From DASYCK01 sp036500205 (lineage in GTDB: Bacteria; Myxococcota_A; Polyangia; Fen-1088): DNA of 57,271 bases. Location of the stretch: NCBI GenBank assembly GCA_036500205.1, contig DASYCK010000247.1, positions 1-57,271 of the forward strand, given 5' to 3'. The notes below the pieces were generated by a model. It saw only the letters and a program-made list of their open reading frames with translations, ran no database searches and was not told the DNA's origin. The translations under genes were made by a program, and so were the position numbers. Each line of letters begins with the position of its first letter. Within the stretch, counting starts at the first letter, position 1. Below, one piece after another: positions 37,007 to 49,500 of this stretch.

Positions 37007-38461
37007 TCAATCGATCAACAGCAAGGACGTGGTGAACACGTCGTTCTTGATTTGGGGAATGCCGCCGTATTCGCCGTTGTGCAGATACTCGGCCTTCAGG
37101 ATGATGCGGTCGGAGAACGCGAAGCGAAGCCCGCCCGTGCCCCGCCAGGACTTGGTCAGATAGGCGCGATCGGCGCCGCCCAGCGCGTTGGGATCGCCCA
37201 GCCAGACGAAGGCGTCACGGAATTCGCCGCGCCCGATCACGCCGATCACCGGCGTGATCATCCAGTCGAGCTCGAGGTAGCCCCCCTTGTGCAGCTTCAA
37301 CCCGTACACGTCGTCCATGGGGCTGCCCGGCGCCGCGCCCTTCAGCAGCTGCGCCTTGATGTCGAGCCGGCTGGTGTGCGCCTGCAGATCGAGGCCGAAG
37401 AACCACATGGCCCCGGTGCTGGTGCGGGCGCGGTCCTGCCCGCCGTACGACCCGGAGATCCCCACCTCGGTCTCGATGGGCAGCGGCGGGCGCAACGCCA
37501 GGCGACCGCTGGCGGTCTTGCCGGCGTTGGTGTCGATCTCGTCGTAGAAGTGAAACTGCTCGGTGGTGTTCGAGCCGTTCGTCACCGCGGCCGCCAGCAC
37601 CAGCACGTCGTCGGGGCCGAGCTTGCTGCGGATCTTCATCCCCAGCGCCGTGCCTGTCGTGTAGCGCGCGATCAGCGATGGGGTGATGCCGAAGCGCTGC
37701 ACCGCCTTGCGATCGCGGTACTCGATGCCCAGCACCGAGTCCATCTTCCCCACGAAGATGGACGTCTTCTGCGACTGGGTGGGCATCCATTCGAGCTGCG
37801 CCAGATCGACGTCGAGGAAGTCCCCCAGCGCGAAGTTGGAGCCGCTGCGGGGGACGAAGTTCACGCTGGCGGTGGCGAGGGCGCTCGACCCCAGGGCCGA
37901 CGTCAGGGTCAGGTTGACCTCGTTGGCGATGAAGCCGGGCGCGCCGCGCGAGTGAATGCTGTCGAACCGGTCCACGCCCGCCGCGTCCCCCAGGTCGGCC
38001 GCCTCGCCGCGCGAGTTGACGGTGGGGGCGAGCAGGTCACCCAGGAACACCCAGCCGAACTTCCCCGCGTACTCGGGGAACAGGAGGTTCCCCTGGTCGC
38101 GAATGATGCCCGAGCCATTCCCTTGCGGGGCGAAGAAGCCGAGGTCGAGGTAGCCACCGACGGTGACGCGTGGCTGTCGCCCCACCGCCACCTGCCGGGT
38201 CTGCTCGAGCTTGGCCTCCAGATCGCGAATGCGCTCCGAGAGCGGCGTGGCCGCCTCCTCGAGCGACTCGCCGTCGTCGGCGTCGTCCACGGTATCGGCC
38301 GGGGCGGCCAGGTTCGGGCTCGCCTCCGCGGCGTCATCGGACGTCGCCTTGGCGTCACCTTGGGCCACCTTGACCGCGGGGGCCGCCTGTCCCGACGCCG
38401 TCGTCGCCGTCAGGCACAGCGTCACCCCCAGGGAGATCCGAATCCACGCGTCACGTTTCAT
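37007..38461 (-). CDS. outer-membrane porin-like protein with periplasmic coiled coil
   Basis: A 484-residue protein. Signal peptide (ISLGVTLCLTATTASG), an acidic low-complexity segment, a short coiled coil (LSERIRDLEAKLEQTRQ), then about 370 residues of alternating beta strands ending in an aromatic/hydrophobic pattern (FTTSLLLID). It resembles trimeric porins with an N-terminal coiled coil. Its start overlaps the peroxidase stop by 4 nt (ATGA). It probably brings substrate or small molecules into the periplasm for the neighbouring redox proteins. Confidence 0.82.
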   Translation of the reverse strand: MKRDAWIRISLGVTLCLTATTASGQAAPAVKVAQGDAKATSDDAAEASPNLAAPADTVDDADDGESLEEAATPLSERIRDLEAKLEQTRQVAVGRQPRVTVGGYLDLGFFAPQGNGSGIIRDQGNLLFPEYAGKFGWVFLGDLLAPTVNSRGEAADLGDAAGVDRFDSIHSRGAPGFIANEVNLTLTSALGSSALATASVNFVPRSGSNFALGDFLDVDLAQLEWMPTQSQKTSIFVGKMDSVLGIEYRDRKAVQRFGITPSLIARYTTGTALGMKIRSKLGPDDVLVLAAAVTNGSNTTEQFHFYDEIDTNAGKTASGRLALRPPLPIETEVGISGSYGGQDRARTSTGAMWFFGLDLQAHTSRLDIKAQLLKGAAPGSPMDDVYGLKLHKGGYLELDWMITPVIGVIGRGEFRDAFVWLGDPNALGGADRAYLTKSWRGTGGLRFAFSDRIILKAEYLHNGEYGGIPQIKNDVFTTSLLLID

Positions 38462-40152
38462 GGCAGCACCGGTGCGCTACGGAAGTCGGCCGGCAGCGCC
38501 TCCCCCGTCAAGGTCTTCAGGAATTCGACCAGGTCGGACTTGTCCTCGTCGGTGAGGAAAAGCGGCCTTATCTGGGCGGCGGGAACGCCGACCGCATCGC
38601 CGGCGCCTCCCCCCCGGTCGTAGTGATCGATCACGTCCTCCAAGGTCGCGAAGACGCCGTCGTGCATGTATGGGGCCGTCAGCGCGATGTCGCGCAGCGT
38701 GGGCGTTCGCCACGCGCCGGCCGGAATGTCGTCGGTCGACATGGCGACGTACTTCTGGCGAGACATGTCGGTCATGTCGTCGCTCCAGACCGAGGTGCGC
38801 AAGAAGGCGTTCTTCTGCAGCTTGCCGATGCCGTCACGCGCCCCCCAGGGGAGGCAGTTCTTGGCGGCCTTCGCCGCGATGGTGTTGCCGCTGGTGTCGG
38901 TGCCGGCGGGCGTCTCCACGCAATCGCAGACGCCCCCCGCGGGACACTCGGCTTCCGTGGGGACGCCAGGCCCGGTCTGGGGCACGCCGATGTTGTGAAA
39001 GCCGTTGTCCGAGAACAGCGGCGTGTTGTGGCAGTCGCTGCAGGCCGCCTTTCCCACGAACAGCTGCGCCCCCCGCTGGGCGGCGGGAGAGATCACGTTG
39101 CTCTGCGGCCCGGCGGCGACGTAGTCGTCGAAGGCCGAGTTGCGGCTGATCATCTTCGCCTCGTAGGCGGCGATGGCCTTGCCGAAGTCGACGAAGATCC
39201 GGTTCACGGTGGTCTGATCGGCCGGATCCATGCAATCCCAGGCGTCGCCTGCCGGTTCGGTCGAGTCCCCCACCTGGCAGCCGGTCTTGGCGCCCGGCTT
39301 GCCCTGCAGCGGGAAGCGGGGCCAGCAGCCCATCGGCCCGGCGACCGCGTCGGTCTCCGGTCGGCAGTCATCCGGGCACGCGCCGTTGGCCAGCGTGCAC
39401 TCCCCGTCCGTCTGCAAGGTCGCCATCAAGGCCGACGAGAGCTCCGTCATGGGCAGGGCCGCGTCGGGGAACACCGTCTGGAAGTCGGTCTTGTAGAAAT
39501 CGGAGATGACCCATGCCACGTGAAGGCGGCTGCTGTTCATCGAAACGCCCCCCTCGGTCGCCCCCAGCGCCTGCGCCCACAGCGAGTCGGTCCGGCCGTT
39601 CCAGAAGGAAAGGTTGTAGAAGGCGGCGTTCATGGTCGGTTGCGCGTTGACGTCGAACCAACCGGCGCCGATCGAGACATTGCCGGGGGTCGACGTGTCG
39701 TCGATGCCGGCGTTGCCGAGGTCGTGGCAGGTGGTGCACGACACCGTGGTCATGGTGGCGCCCTTGGCCGCGCGCGCGTACGGCACGGGGCGCTTCAGCT
39801 GATCGAGGAGCGTCGCCGCCCCGGAGAAGCGGCCATCGAAGAACCACTTCTTGCCCAGCGTCTCGGCGGCGCCGTTGCCGATGTACTTGTTCGAGTTGTC
39901 GGCGGGAGCCTCGGCGGGGAGGTTGGCCAGGGCGGCGAGGCGCCCCCACTCCTCCTCCGACCACTCACATCCGGCGCTGCCGCAGAGGTGGTCGTCGGCG
40001 AGGCGTCCACAGCCGGCGATTCCCAGCGCGACGACGGCCAGCCCCCAGCACAGGGCCGACGGCGAACGACGTTTTGTCTTTCGAAATAAATAGTAATTTA
40101 AATTACTTATTTTACTTCGATAAGTACTCGTATTGACTGGTGGTTCGCGCAT
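38458..40152 (-). CDS. di-heme cytochrome c peroxidase / MauG-family lipoprotein
   Basis: A 564-residue protein with two covalent heme sites, CTTCH (139-143) and CSDCH (371-375), in the spacing of the CcpA/MauG family, and family segments GKKWFFDGRFSG, DLGNAG and APYMHDGVF...LEDVIDHYDRGG. The signal peptide ends in lipobox LGIAGC (Cys48). Extra Cys-rich inserts (about 250-310 and 400-430) make it longer than classical CcpA. Role: peroxide reduction or MauG-type oxidation in the periplasm. The only in-frame start gives an unusual 33-residue AT-rich N-terminal lead. First gene of a four-gene operon. Confidence 0.92.
   Translation of the reverse strand: MREPPVNTSTYRSKISNLNYYLFRKTKRRSPSALCWGLAVVALGIAGCGRLADDHLCGSAGCEWSEEEWGRLAALANLPAEAPADNSNKYIGNGAAETLGKKWFFDGRFSGAATLLDQLKRPVPYARAAKGATMTTVSCTTCHDLGNAGIDDTSTPGNVSIGAGWFDVNAQPTMNAAFYNLSFWNGRTDSLWAQALGATEGGVSMNSSRLHVAWVISDFYKTDFQTVFPDAALPMTELSSALMATLQTDGECTLANGACPDDCRPETDAVAGPMGCWPRFPLQGKPGAKTGCQVGDSTEPAGDAWDCMDPADQTTVNRIFVDFGKAIAAYEAKMISRNSAFDDYVAAGPQSNVISPAAQRGAQLFVGKAACSDCHNTPLFSDNGFHNIGVPQTGPGVPTEAECPAGGVCDCVETPAGTDTSGNTIAAKAAKNCLPWGARDGIGKLQKNAFLRTSVWSDDMTDMSRQKYVAMSTDDIPAGAWRTPTLRDIALTAPYMHDGVFATLEDVIDHYDRGGGAGDAVGVPAAQIRPLFLTDEDKSDLVEFLKTLTGEALPADFRSAPVLP
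40081..40120. promoter_or_regulatory. AT-rich palindrome within the first codons of the peroxidase gene
   Basis: GTAATTTAAATTAC (40093-40106) is a perfect 14-bp palindrome. Flanking AAATA and TTATTT extend it with a one-base bulge, and TCGAA/TTCGA bracket it. This roughly 50-bp island is almost free of G/C in an otherwise GC-rich genome and lies inside codons 12-25 of the peroxidase frame. It may be an operator or a low-structure translation start region. Confidence 0.55.
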
Positions 40153-40222
40153 TGACTCAAGGCCCCTATCGGCGAACGGTTTCCCGAACTGAAGGGCGCG
40201 GCAGGCAGCGAAAACGCGCCTC

Positions 40223-40246
40223 CATGCCGCTCACGCGGGCGGCATG
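40223..40246. terminator. 8-bp stem-loop after the FG-GAP-like gene
   Basis: CATGCCGC and GCGGCATG form a perfect 8-bp stem with an 8-nt loop, about 60 nt beyond the stop of the minus-strand secreted-protein gene. A short T-run (GCGTTTTCG) follows on the minus strand. Candidate terminator. Confidence 0.45.
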
Positions 40247-40304
40247 ACCGCGAAGACGATTCGGTTTTTCCTCGGGCGCGCCGCCGCTCCGGTCAGGAGA
40301 TCCG

Positions 40305-41051
40305 TCAGGGATGATCGCAGCCGCAAGGCGCGCAGACGGGCGAGCGATCGCCCGCCTCCACGGTCGCCAGCGCGCTTCCGCGCCAGGCGAAGACCTCGTA
40401 GCCGGTGATGCGGCATCCCGTCTCGGACGCGAAGCTCGAGCGTTCGACCTCGACGGCCCACTGCCCGGAAGGCCGGCGAACGAACGCCACGCTCTGCTCG
40501 ACATCGCGATCGCCGGTGAGATCGGCCGTCAGGGGACCGAGGGCGCGCCAGCTCCCTGCCCGCTTCGAGGCCAGGAACGTGTAAGTGAGAAGGTCGGCGT
40601 CGAGCTCGCTGGCCCCATTCTCGGGGTTATCGAAGCTGGCGCGAACGATGAAATCGCGGTCGCCGTCGCCATCGACATCGGGGCCGCAGAACATCCGCAG
40701 GTCGCGCGGGGGCAGCGCCGGAGGGGCGCCTATCTCGGGCCAAGGCAGCAAGCGGGCCAGCTTCGTCAGGCTGGGCGCCTGCGTCGCGTCGACCAGCGTG
40801 CCGTCATCGAGCGAATCGGCGCACGAGAAACGGACGGGCGCTGCCTTGCGCGCCGGCTTCTTGTCGGCGCCCGGGGGCCGCGCCGCCGCGACTTTGCCGT
40901 GCGCGGCGGGGGCGGCCAGCCCGGTCAGCGGCGCCAGGCTCAGCACGACGAAGACCGCGAACCCTCCGCCGCCCCGTCGGAAACGGCGGCCACCAGCGGC
41001 CATCGTCGAGCCCAGCGGCGCGCGGGTCGTCATCGCTTGAGCATAGTTCAT
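40305..41051 (-). CDS. secreted protein with FG-GAP/VCBS-like segment
   Basis: A 248-residue protein. The signal anchor FAVFVVLSLAPLTGLAAPA follows a short basic N-terminus. The mature part has CGPDVDGDGDRDFIVRASF, a calcium-binding D-x-D-G-D-x-D motif as in FG-GAP/VCBS repeats, a second similar LTADLTGDRDVEQSVAFVR, and a Cys pair at the C-terminus (CAPCGC). Likely a secreted beta-propeller-like fragment of unknown role. The start is the ATG before NYAQAM, 7 nt after GGAGG. It lies between the peroxidase operon and the divergent heme lipoprotein. Confidence 0.75.
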   Translation of the reverse strand: MNYAQAMTTRAPLGSTMAAGGRRFRRGGGGFAVFVVLSLAPLTGLAAPAAHGKVAAARPPGADKKPARKAAPVRFSCADSLDDGTLVDATQAPSLTKLARLLPWPEIGAPPALPPRDLRMFCGPDVDGDGDRDFIVRASFDNPENGASELDADLLTYTFLASKRAGSWRALGPLTADLTGDRDVEQSVAFVRRPSGQWAVEVERSSFASETGCRITGYEVFAWRGSALATVEAGDRSPVCAPCGCDHP

Positions 41052-41316
41052 GACAGCGCCTCCGTCGGAAATCCGGCCGAACCTGGCCGGGACGGCTGTC
41101 GGCTCAGTCGGCCCGTGTGGGGCGATCGCCCCGTCTGCCACCGCCTGCCCACTTCCCCCCATCGGGACGACGCCGCATTCGACGGCGATCACGGTGTTTT
41201 CTCGTCGGTGGCGTTTATCGAACGCCCTCCTCCCGTCGATACCCTTCATGCCCCGCTGGGGTTGTTGAGTCGGGTCCGTCCACGCGGCCCCGGCGCGCTC
41301 GCTGGGGAGGGATTGC

Positions 41317-42795
41317 ATGGCTCTGTCGGAGGCGAGAAAGATTTCGATTTTCGTTCTCCTCGGCGCGGCCGCTTTCCCGGCCTGCCAGCGCGCCACCGAA
41401 CCATCCAGCGACCGGGCCGCCGGCCTGGCGGTAGCTGCCGACAGCGCGCCAGCGACACCGCTGCCCGTGCCCGCGGCCTTGCTGGATCAGATCTACACGG
41501 CCAATAGGGGCCTGCTGAAGGGGATGAAGGCCGACGGTTTTCCGGCCACCGACGGTCCCGACATGGATCCGCTCGTCGCGGAGGCGCGCCGCTACTACGA
41601 GACGGTTCGCCTCCCCGTGGTCGCCGGACACGGCCCGGCCGATTCGATCGTGCCGAACACCCTCGAGGAATGGAAGCAGGCGCTGGGCTTCGAGGCGCAG
41701 CGGCCCGACGAAGATCGGCAAGCCTTTCGCAAGCGGACCGGCGTGGTCGTCTACTACAACCGCAACGAGCTGGGCCTGGGGCGCGAGCTGGGCTGCGTTC
41801 GTTTCACCGAGGCGGGGCGCCATGGGGAGAAGCCGTCGCACGGCATCGCCTGCTACGTCGCGAACTACGGACACGGCTTCGGCGAGAGCCGGCCTTCGCT
41901 GGAGATGTCAATCCAGGGGACCGAGCCGCGCAACACCGTGTGCATCATCTACCGCCCGTCGCTGGGCGCCGGTTACGAGATTCAGTTCTACGTCTTCGGC
42001 GCCAACGGGCGCCGTCAGGAGTGGGCCCAGCTCGACACGCTGGGCGCCCGCCCCCACCCCATGGTCTGCATGAACTGCCATGGCGGCGACTACGACAGCG
42101 AGCGCCACCTGGCGCTGAACGCGCGATTCCTGCCGCTCGATCCCAACCTGGTCGATTTCCCGACGGACGCCGGCGCCGACCTGACGCGCGCCGGCCAGGA
42201 GGAGCGGATCCGCGCGGTGAACGCGCTCGCCGTGGAGACGCCCCTGACGGCGGCGCAGCAGGAGATGGTGGCGGGCCTCTACGGAAACGCCGTGCAGACC
42301 TCCGGGCAGACCACCGCCGAGCACTGGGTCCCCGAGGCCTGGCGCGCCACGACGGAGGACCACGACTTCTACGACGGCGTGGTCAAGCCCTATTGCACCA
42401 CCTGCCATCTGGCGGCGCAGGCCGCCACCGACGGCCGGACACTGTGGTCGCACAAGGTCTTTCAAACCCCGACGGCGTTCAACGCGGCGTCGCTGGTCGA
42501 CTATGTGTGCGAGGACTTCTCGATGCCGAACGCGCAGCCGACCACGCACGCCTTCTGGAACACGACCAGGCCGGTGACCATCGCCGGGCGCGCCTTCCCC
42601 TCCGCCGCCGATGCGTTCCTGGCGCACGAGGGCATCGACCGCTCGCGCTGCACCAACCTGCAGACCGTGTCGCGCTGCGATCGCGGCCCCAACCCCGACC
42701 GCCTTTGCGGCGACGGCGCCAACGGCCTCACCTGCGACCGCCAGACCGGTCGCTGCGTCAACGCGCGCGCCTCGACGACGTCCGCGTCCTTGTAG
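41317..42795 (+). CDS. di-heme cytochrome c lipoprotein
   Basis: A 492-residue protein. Signal peptide with lipobox AAFPAC. Two heme c motifs are visible: CMNCH (in HPMVCMNCHGGDYDSER) and CTTCH (in VKPYCTTCHLAAQA). A Cys-rich C-terminal module (CDRGPNPDRLCGDGANGLTC...CV) resembles the short Cys repeats on myxobacterial surface proteins. Likely a periplasmic or outer-membrane electron carrier or enzyme. It starts after a strong ribosome site (GGGAGGG) and is divergent from the FG-GAP-like gene; it ends 7 nt from clpA, in convergent orientation. Confidence 0.88.
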   Translation: MALSEARKISIFVLLGAAAFPACQRATEPSSDRAAGLAVAADSAPATPLPVPAALLDQIYTANRGLLKGMKADGFPATDGPDMDPLVAEARRYYETVRLPVVAGHGPADSIVPNTLEEWKQALGFEAQRPDEDRQAFRKRTGVVVYYNRNELGLGRELGCVRFTEAGRHGEKPSHGIACYVANYGHGFGESRPSLEMSIQGTEPRNTVCIIYRPSLGAGYEIQFYVFGANGRRQEWAQLDTLGARPHPMVCMNCHGGDYDSERHLALNARFLPLDPNLVDFPTDAGADLTRAGQEERIRAVNALAVETPLTAAQQEMVAGLYGNAVQTSGQTTAEHWVPEAWRATTEDHDFYDGVVKPYCTTCHLAAQAATDGRTLWSHKVFQTPTAFNAASLVDYVCEDFSMPNAQPTTHAFWNTTRPVTIAGRAFPSAADAFLAHEGIDRSRCTNLQTVSRCDRGPNPDRLCGDGANGLTCDRQTGRCVNARASTTSASL

Positions 42796-42802
42796 CGGCC
42801 CC

Positions 42803-45184
<2,382 letters not shown>

Positions 45185-45249
45185 CGAAGAATCCTAGCGC
45201 ACGCTTGCCGTCCGACAAGGAATCGTTCCCGGCCCGGTCAAATAAGGGA

Positions 45250-46569
45250 TCAGGGAAACGCGCCCGTCGCCAGCAACAAATCGAGGCGGGCCTGGCGGGC
45301 GGCGTCCTCCGACAGCGCCACCTGCGAGTCGGCGTCGCGCGCCCGGCGCTCGGCGTCGATCACCTCGAGGTTCGTGGTGGCGCCGCCCTTGTAGGCCTTG
45401 TCGGCCAGCACCGCCGCGGTGCCGGCGGCGGTCGAGGCGGCGCGGGCGGAGCCCAGGCTCTGATCGGCGTTGGCGACGATCCGGAAGGCCGTGCGAACCT
45501 CGACGCTCACCTGCCGCAACGCCGCGTCCAGCTGGATGCGCGCCTCTTGGTCGAGCGCCTCGCGTTCGTGGCCGATGCCATAGCGCAATCCACCGTCGTA
45601 GAACGGGATCGACAGCACGAGCGCCGCTTGCCAGCCGCTCCCCGGCTGCAACGGCGTGGCCGACTGCTTGAAGGCCTGCGCCTGCGCCAGCAGCGCCGGG
45701 GCGTAGTACACCCAGTCGTCCCGCCGCAGGTGTTGCGTGGCCTCCCGACGCGCCTCCAGTGCCCGCACGTCCGAGCGCCGGTGGCGCGCATCGTCCACGG
45801 CGGCCTCCGCCGTGGGCACCGTCGCCAGATTGACGTCGTCGATGGCGTCGACCAGATCCTCCTCGGACAGCAACGTCGCCAGCGCGCTCTGTGCGCGCAC
45901 CAGCGCCGTCTCGGCGTCCTTCAGCAGCGCCTCGTCGCTGCGCAGCTCCTGCTCGGCGCGCGCGTCGTCGACGCCATTTCCCAGACCCAGCGACAGGCGG
46001 GTGTGCGCGTACTCGTAGTGCGCCTGCGCGGTGTCGCGCGCCCGCATCGACACTTCCATCTCGCGATGCTCCAACAGCACGGTCAGATACGTCCGGCCCA
46101 CGGCCATGGCCAGCTGGCGGCGCGCGTCCGCCGCGGCGGCGGTCGCCACGGCACGGTTGTCCTGAGCGTGCCAGTCGTTCGCCCAGGCGGGCGGCGACAC
46201 GATAGGGACCGTGAGAGCGAGGTTTCCATTCCACAGGTTCGCCGGCGTGGTCACGGTGCCCCCGAAGGTGCGCGCGGCGTCGAGCCGCGTGTACGACCCG
46301 TTTCCGATCAAGGTGGGTAGCCACCCGGCCCGCGCCTCCCGCACCAGCGCGTCGGCGCGCGCGATCTCTTGCGCCGCCACCAAGGTCGAGGTGTTGCGGG
46401 CGGCGGCTCGGTCCAGGGCCTGTTGCCAGGTCACCTTGACGACGGAAGCGGACGGCTGCGACGCCGGCTCGGCGGCGCGCGCCTGCGCCGCGCACAGTCC
46501 GAACGCCAACGACAGCATGAGAAAACACCGAACCCGACCACGAAGACCACGGGACTCTCGTTCACGCAC
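45250..46569 (-). CDS. TolC/OprM-type outer-membrane efflux protein
   Basis: A 439-residue protein with a signal peptide (FLMLSLAFGLCAAQARA) and the duplicated alpha-barrel pattern of outer membrane efflux factors (ALDRAAARNTSTLVAAQEIA; EHEALDQEARIQL-type helices; RTAFRIVANADQSLGSARAA). It is the exit duct of the RND pump encoded just upstream (29-nt gap). The start is a GTG with GAGGAG 7 nt before it; a TTG further upstream was rejected. Third gene of the efflux operon, followed by clpA 65 nt later. Confidence 0.9.
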   Translation of the reverse strand: MRERESRGLRGRVRCFLMLSLAFGLCAAQARAAEPASQPSASVVKVTWQQALDRAAARNTSTLVAAQEIARADALVREARAGWLPTLIGNGSYTRLDAARTFGGTVTTPANLWNGNLALTVPIVSPPAWANDWHAQDNRAVATAAAADARRQLAMAVGRTYLTVLLEHREMEVSMRARDTAQAHYEYAHTRLSLGLGNGVDDARAEQELRSDEALLKDAETALVRAQSALATLLSEEDLVDAIDDVNLATVPTAEAAVDDARHRRSDVRALEARREATQHLRRDDWVYYAPALLAQAQAFKQSATPLQPGSGWQAALVLSIPFYDGGLRYGIGHEREALDQEARIQLDAALRQVSVEVRTAFRIVANADQSLGSARAASTAAGTAAVLADKAYKGGATTNLEVIDAERRARDADSQVALSEDAARQARLDLLLATGAFP

Positions 46570-46598
46570 GGGAACGCTCCTCGAGCAAAGAGACAAGG

Positions 46599-49500
46599 CT
46601 ATTCGGCCCCTGACAGACGCGCCGCGCTCGTGGCCGCCAGCGCCCTGTCATCGTCGTCCAACGCCTTGGTGTGCGCCGCGCCGCCGGCGGCGATGCCGCT
46701 GCCGCCCACCGCGTGGGGCTTGTCCTTGTGGCCGCCGATGCGCTCGATGAACACGAACAGCGAGGGCACGAAGAAGATGCCCAGCAGGGTCGCCGCCAGC
46801 ATGCCCGACACCACCGTCGTCCCCAGCATCCGGCGCGCCGACGCGCCGGCGCCGTCCGCCACCCAAAGCGGCAAGCAGCCGAAGATGAACGCGAACGACG
46901 TCATCAAGATCGGACGCAAGCGCAGCCGCGCCCCCTCGAGCGCCGCGTCGACCAGCGGCCGTCCCTGGTGCAGGCGGTCCTTGGCGAACTCGACGATCAA
47001 GATGGCGTTCTTCGCCGTCAACCCCACCAGCATGACCAGACCGATCTGCGCGTAGACGTTGCTGTCGAAGTGACGCGACAGCAGACCCAGGTACGCCCCC
47101 ATCACCGCCACGGGCGTGCTCAGCAGGACGCTGAACGGCAAGGTCCAGCTCTCGTACAGCGCCGCCAGGATCAGGAACACGAAGATCAGCGACAGCCCCA
47201 GCACCTTGGCCGTCCCCCCCTGCGAGACCTTCTCCTGATACGACAGGGCGTTCCACGCGTAGCCCATCTCGGGGGGCAGCGTCTCCGCCGCCACCTGCTC
47301 CAGCGCCGCGATGGCGTCGCCCGAGCTGTAGGAAGGGGCCGCCGCGCCGATGATCTCGGCGGAGCGGTACAGGTTGAAGCGGACGGTGTACTCGGGGCCG
47401 GAGGTCTTGCGAACATTGACCAACGTCGACAGCGGGACCATCTCGCCGCGCACGTTGCGCACGTAGAAGTCCTTCATGCTGTCGGGATTCTGTCGCGCCT
47501 CGGGCGTGGCCTGGACGAACACCTTCCACTGTCGCGAGAACCGCGTGAAGTCGTTGACGTAGGCGCCGCCCAGAAAAGCCTGCAAGGTGGCGTAGACGTC
47601 CGCGATGGGGACGCCCTGCTTGAGGACCTTTTCCTTGTCCACCTCGGCGTAGATCTGCGGCACGCCGGGGGAGAAGTTCGGGATCACGTTCGCCAGCTCG
47701 GGCCGCTTGCGGGCCGCCTCGACGAAGCGTTTCACGTTCTGGGCCAGGAACTCGACGCTGCCGCCGCTGCGGTCCTGCAGGAACAGGCTGAAGCCGCCGG
47801 CCGCGCTGATGCCGGGGATGGCGGGCGGCGCCAGCGCGAACACGCGCGCCTCGGGGATCCGCGAGAACTCGGCGTTGATCTTGCGCAGGATCGCCTTCGC
47901 GGTCAGATCGGGGCGGTCGCGCTTGCTCCAGGGCTCGAAGCCCATGAACCCGGTCCCCACGTAGCTGGCCGCCGAGCCCGTGAAGAAGCTGTAGCCGGCG
48001 ATGGTGTTGTAGAAGCGAACCCCCTCGGTGTGGCCCAGGATCTCCTGCACCTTCGCGAACACTGCCTTCGTCCGCTGCAACGACGCCGCGTCGGGGAGCT
48101 GCACGCCGATGATGGCGTAGCCGTTGTCCTCCTCGGGCACGAAGCCCGATGGCAGCTTGCGACCGATCAACCCCGACGTCACGGCCACGCCCGCCAGCAA
48201 GAGCAGCGGGATGGCCAGCTTGCGGATCAACCGGGCGTTCGTCTTCACGTAACCGTTGGTCACCCGCTCGAAGCCGCGGTTGAAGGTTCGTCCCAGACGG
48301 CCGAGGATCCCCTTGGGCGTGCCGCGGGGGCGCAGCAGCATCGCCGCCAGGGCCGGGCTGAGGGTCAGGGCGTTGAAGGCCGAGATCAGCACCGACACCG
48401 CGATGGTCAGCGCGAACTGCTGGTAGAGGCGCCCGGTGATGCCGGCCATGAACGCCACCGGAATGAACACCGCCGCCAGGATCAGCGCGATGCCGATGAC
48501 CGGCGCCGTCACCTCCGACATCGCCTTCAGCGTGGCGTCCTTGGGGGACAGCCCCTCCTCGATGTGGTGCTCGACCGCCTCGACGACGACGATGGCGTCG
48601 TCGACCACCAACCCGATGGCGAGCACCAGCGCGAACAGCGATAGCGTGTTGATGGTGAAGCCCAAGAATGGGAACACGGCGAACACGCCCACCAGCGACA
48701 CCGGCACCGTCAGCAACGGAATCAGCGTGGCGCGCCAGCTTTGCAAGAAGATGAACACCACCAGCACCACCAGGCCGATGGCCTCGAGCAGGGTGATGAG
48801 AATCTCCTCGATGCCCGCCTTCACGGGCGCCGTCGTGTCGAGCGAGATGGCGAAGTCCATCCCGGGCGGGAAGTGCTTCTTCAGGTCGGCCATGGCGGCG
48901 CGCACCGCCGCCGCCACGTCCAGGGCGTTCGAGCCCGGCAGCTGAAAGGCCGCGATCACGCCGGCCGGCTTGCCGTTGAAGGCCCCCGACTGGTTGTAGT
49001 TCAGCGAGCCCATCTCGATGGTGGCGACGTCGCGCACCCGCACCACCGAGCCGTCCGGGTTGGCGCGTATGATCACCGCGCCGAATTCCTCCGGCGTCAC
49101 CAGGCGCCCCTGCGCCCGCACCGTGTAGGTGAACTGCTGGCCTGGCGGGGCCGGCTCGGCGCCCACCTGCCCCGAGGGGTTGACGATGTTCTGGGCGCGC
49201 ACGGCGTTCTGCACGTCGGTGACCGTCATCGACAGCCGCGCCAGCACGTCGGGCTTCAGCCAGACGCGCATGGCGTAGTCGGAGGCCCCCAGGTTGCGGA
49301 TGTCACCGATGCCGCGGATGCGCAGCAGGGCGTCGTTGATGTTGATGGTGGCGTAGTTGGTGAGGAACGAGGCGTCGTAGCGGCCGTCGGGCGAGTACAG
49401 CGACACCACGATGAGCGGGAACGCCAGCGACTTCTTGATGGTGACGCCGAAGTTCTTCACGTCCTGGGGCAAGAACGTCTGCGCCTGCGAGAAGCGGTTC

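Noticed and set aside
46570..46596. Upstream TTG start for the outer-membrane efflux gene
   Set aside because: A GTG 27 nt downstream has GAGGAG at ideal spacing and gives a better signal peptide.
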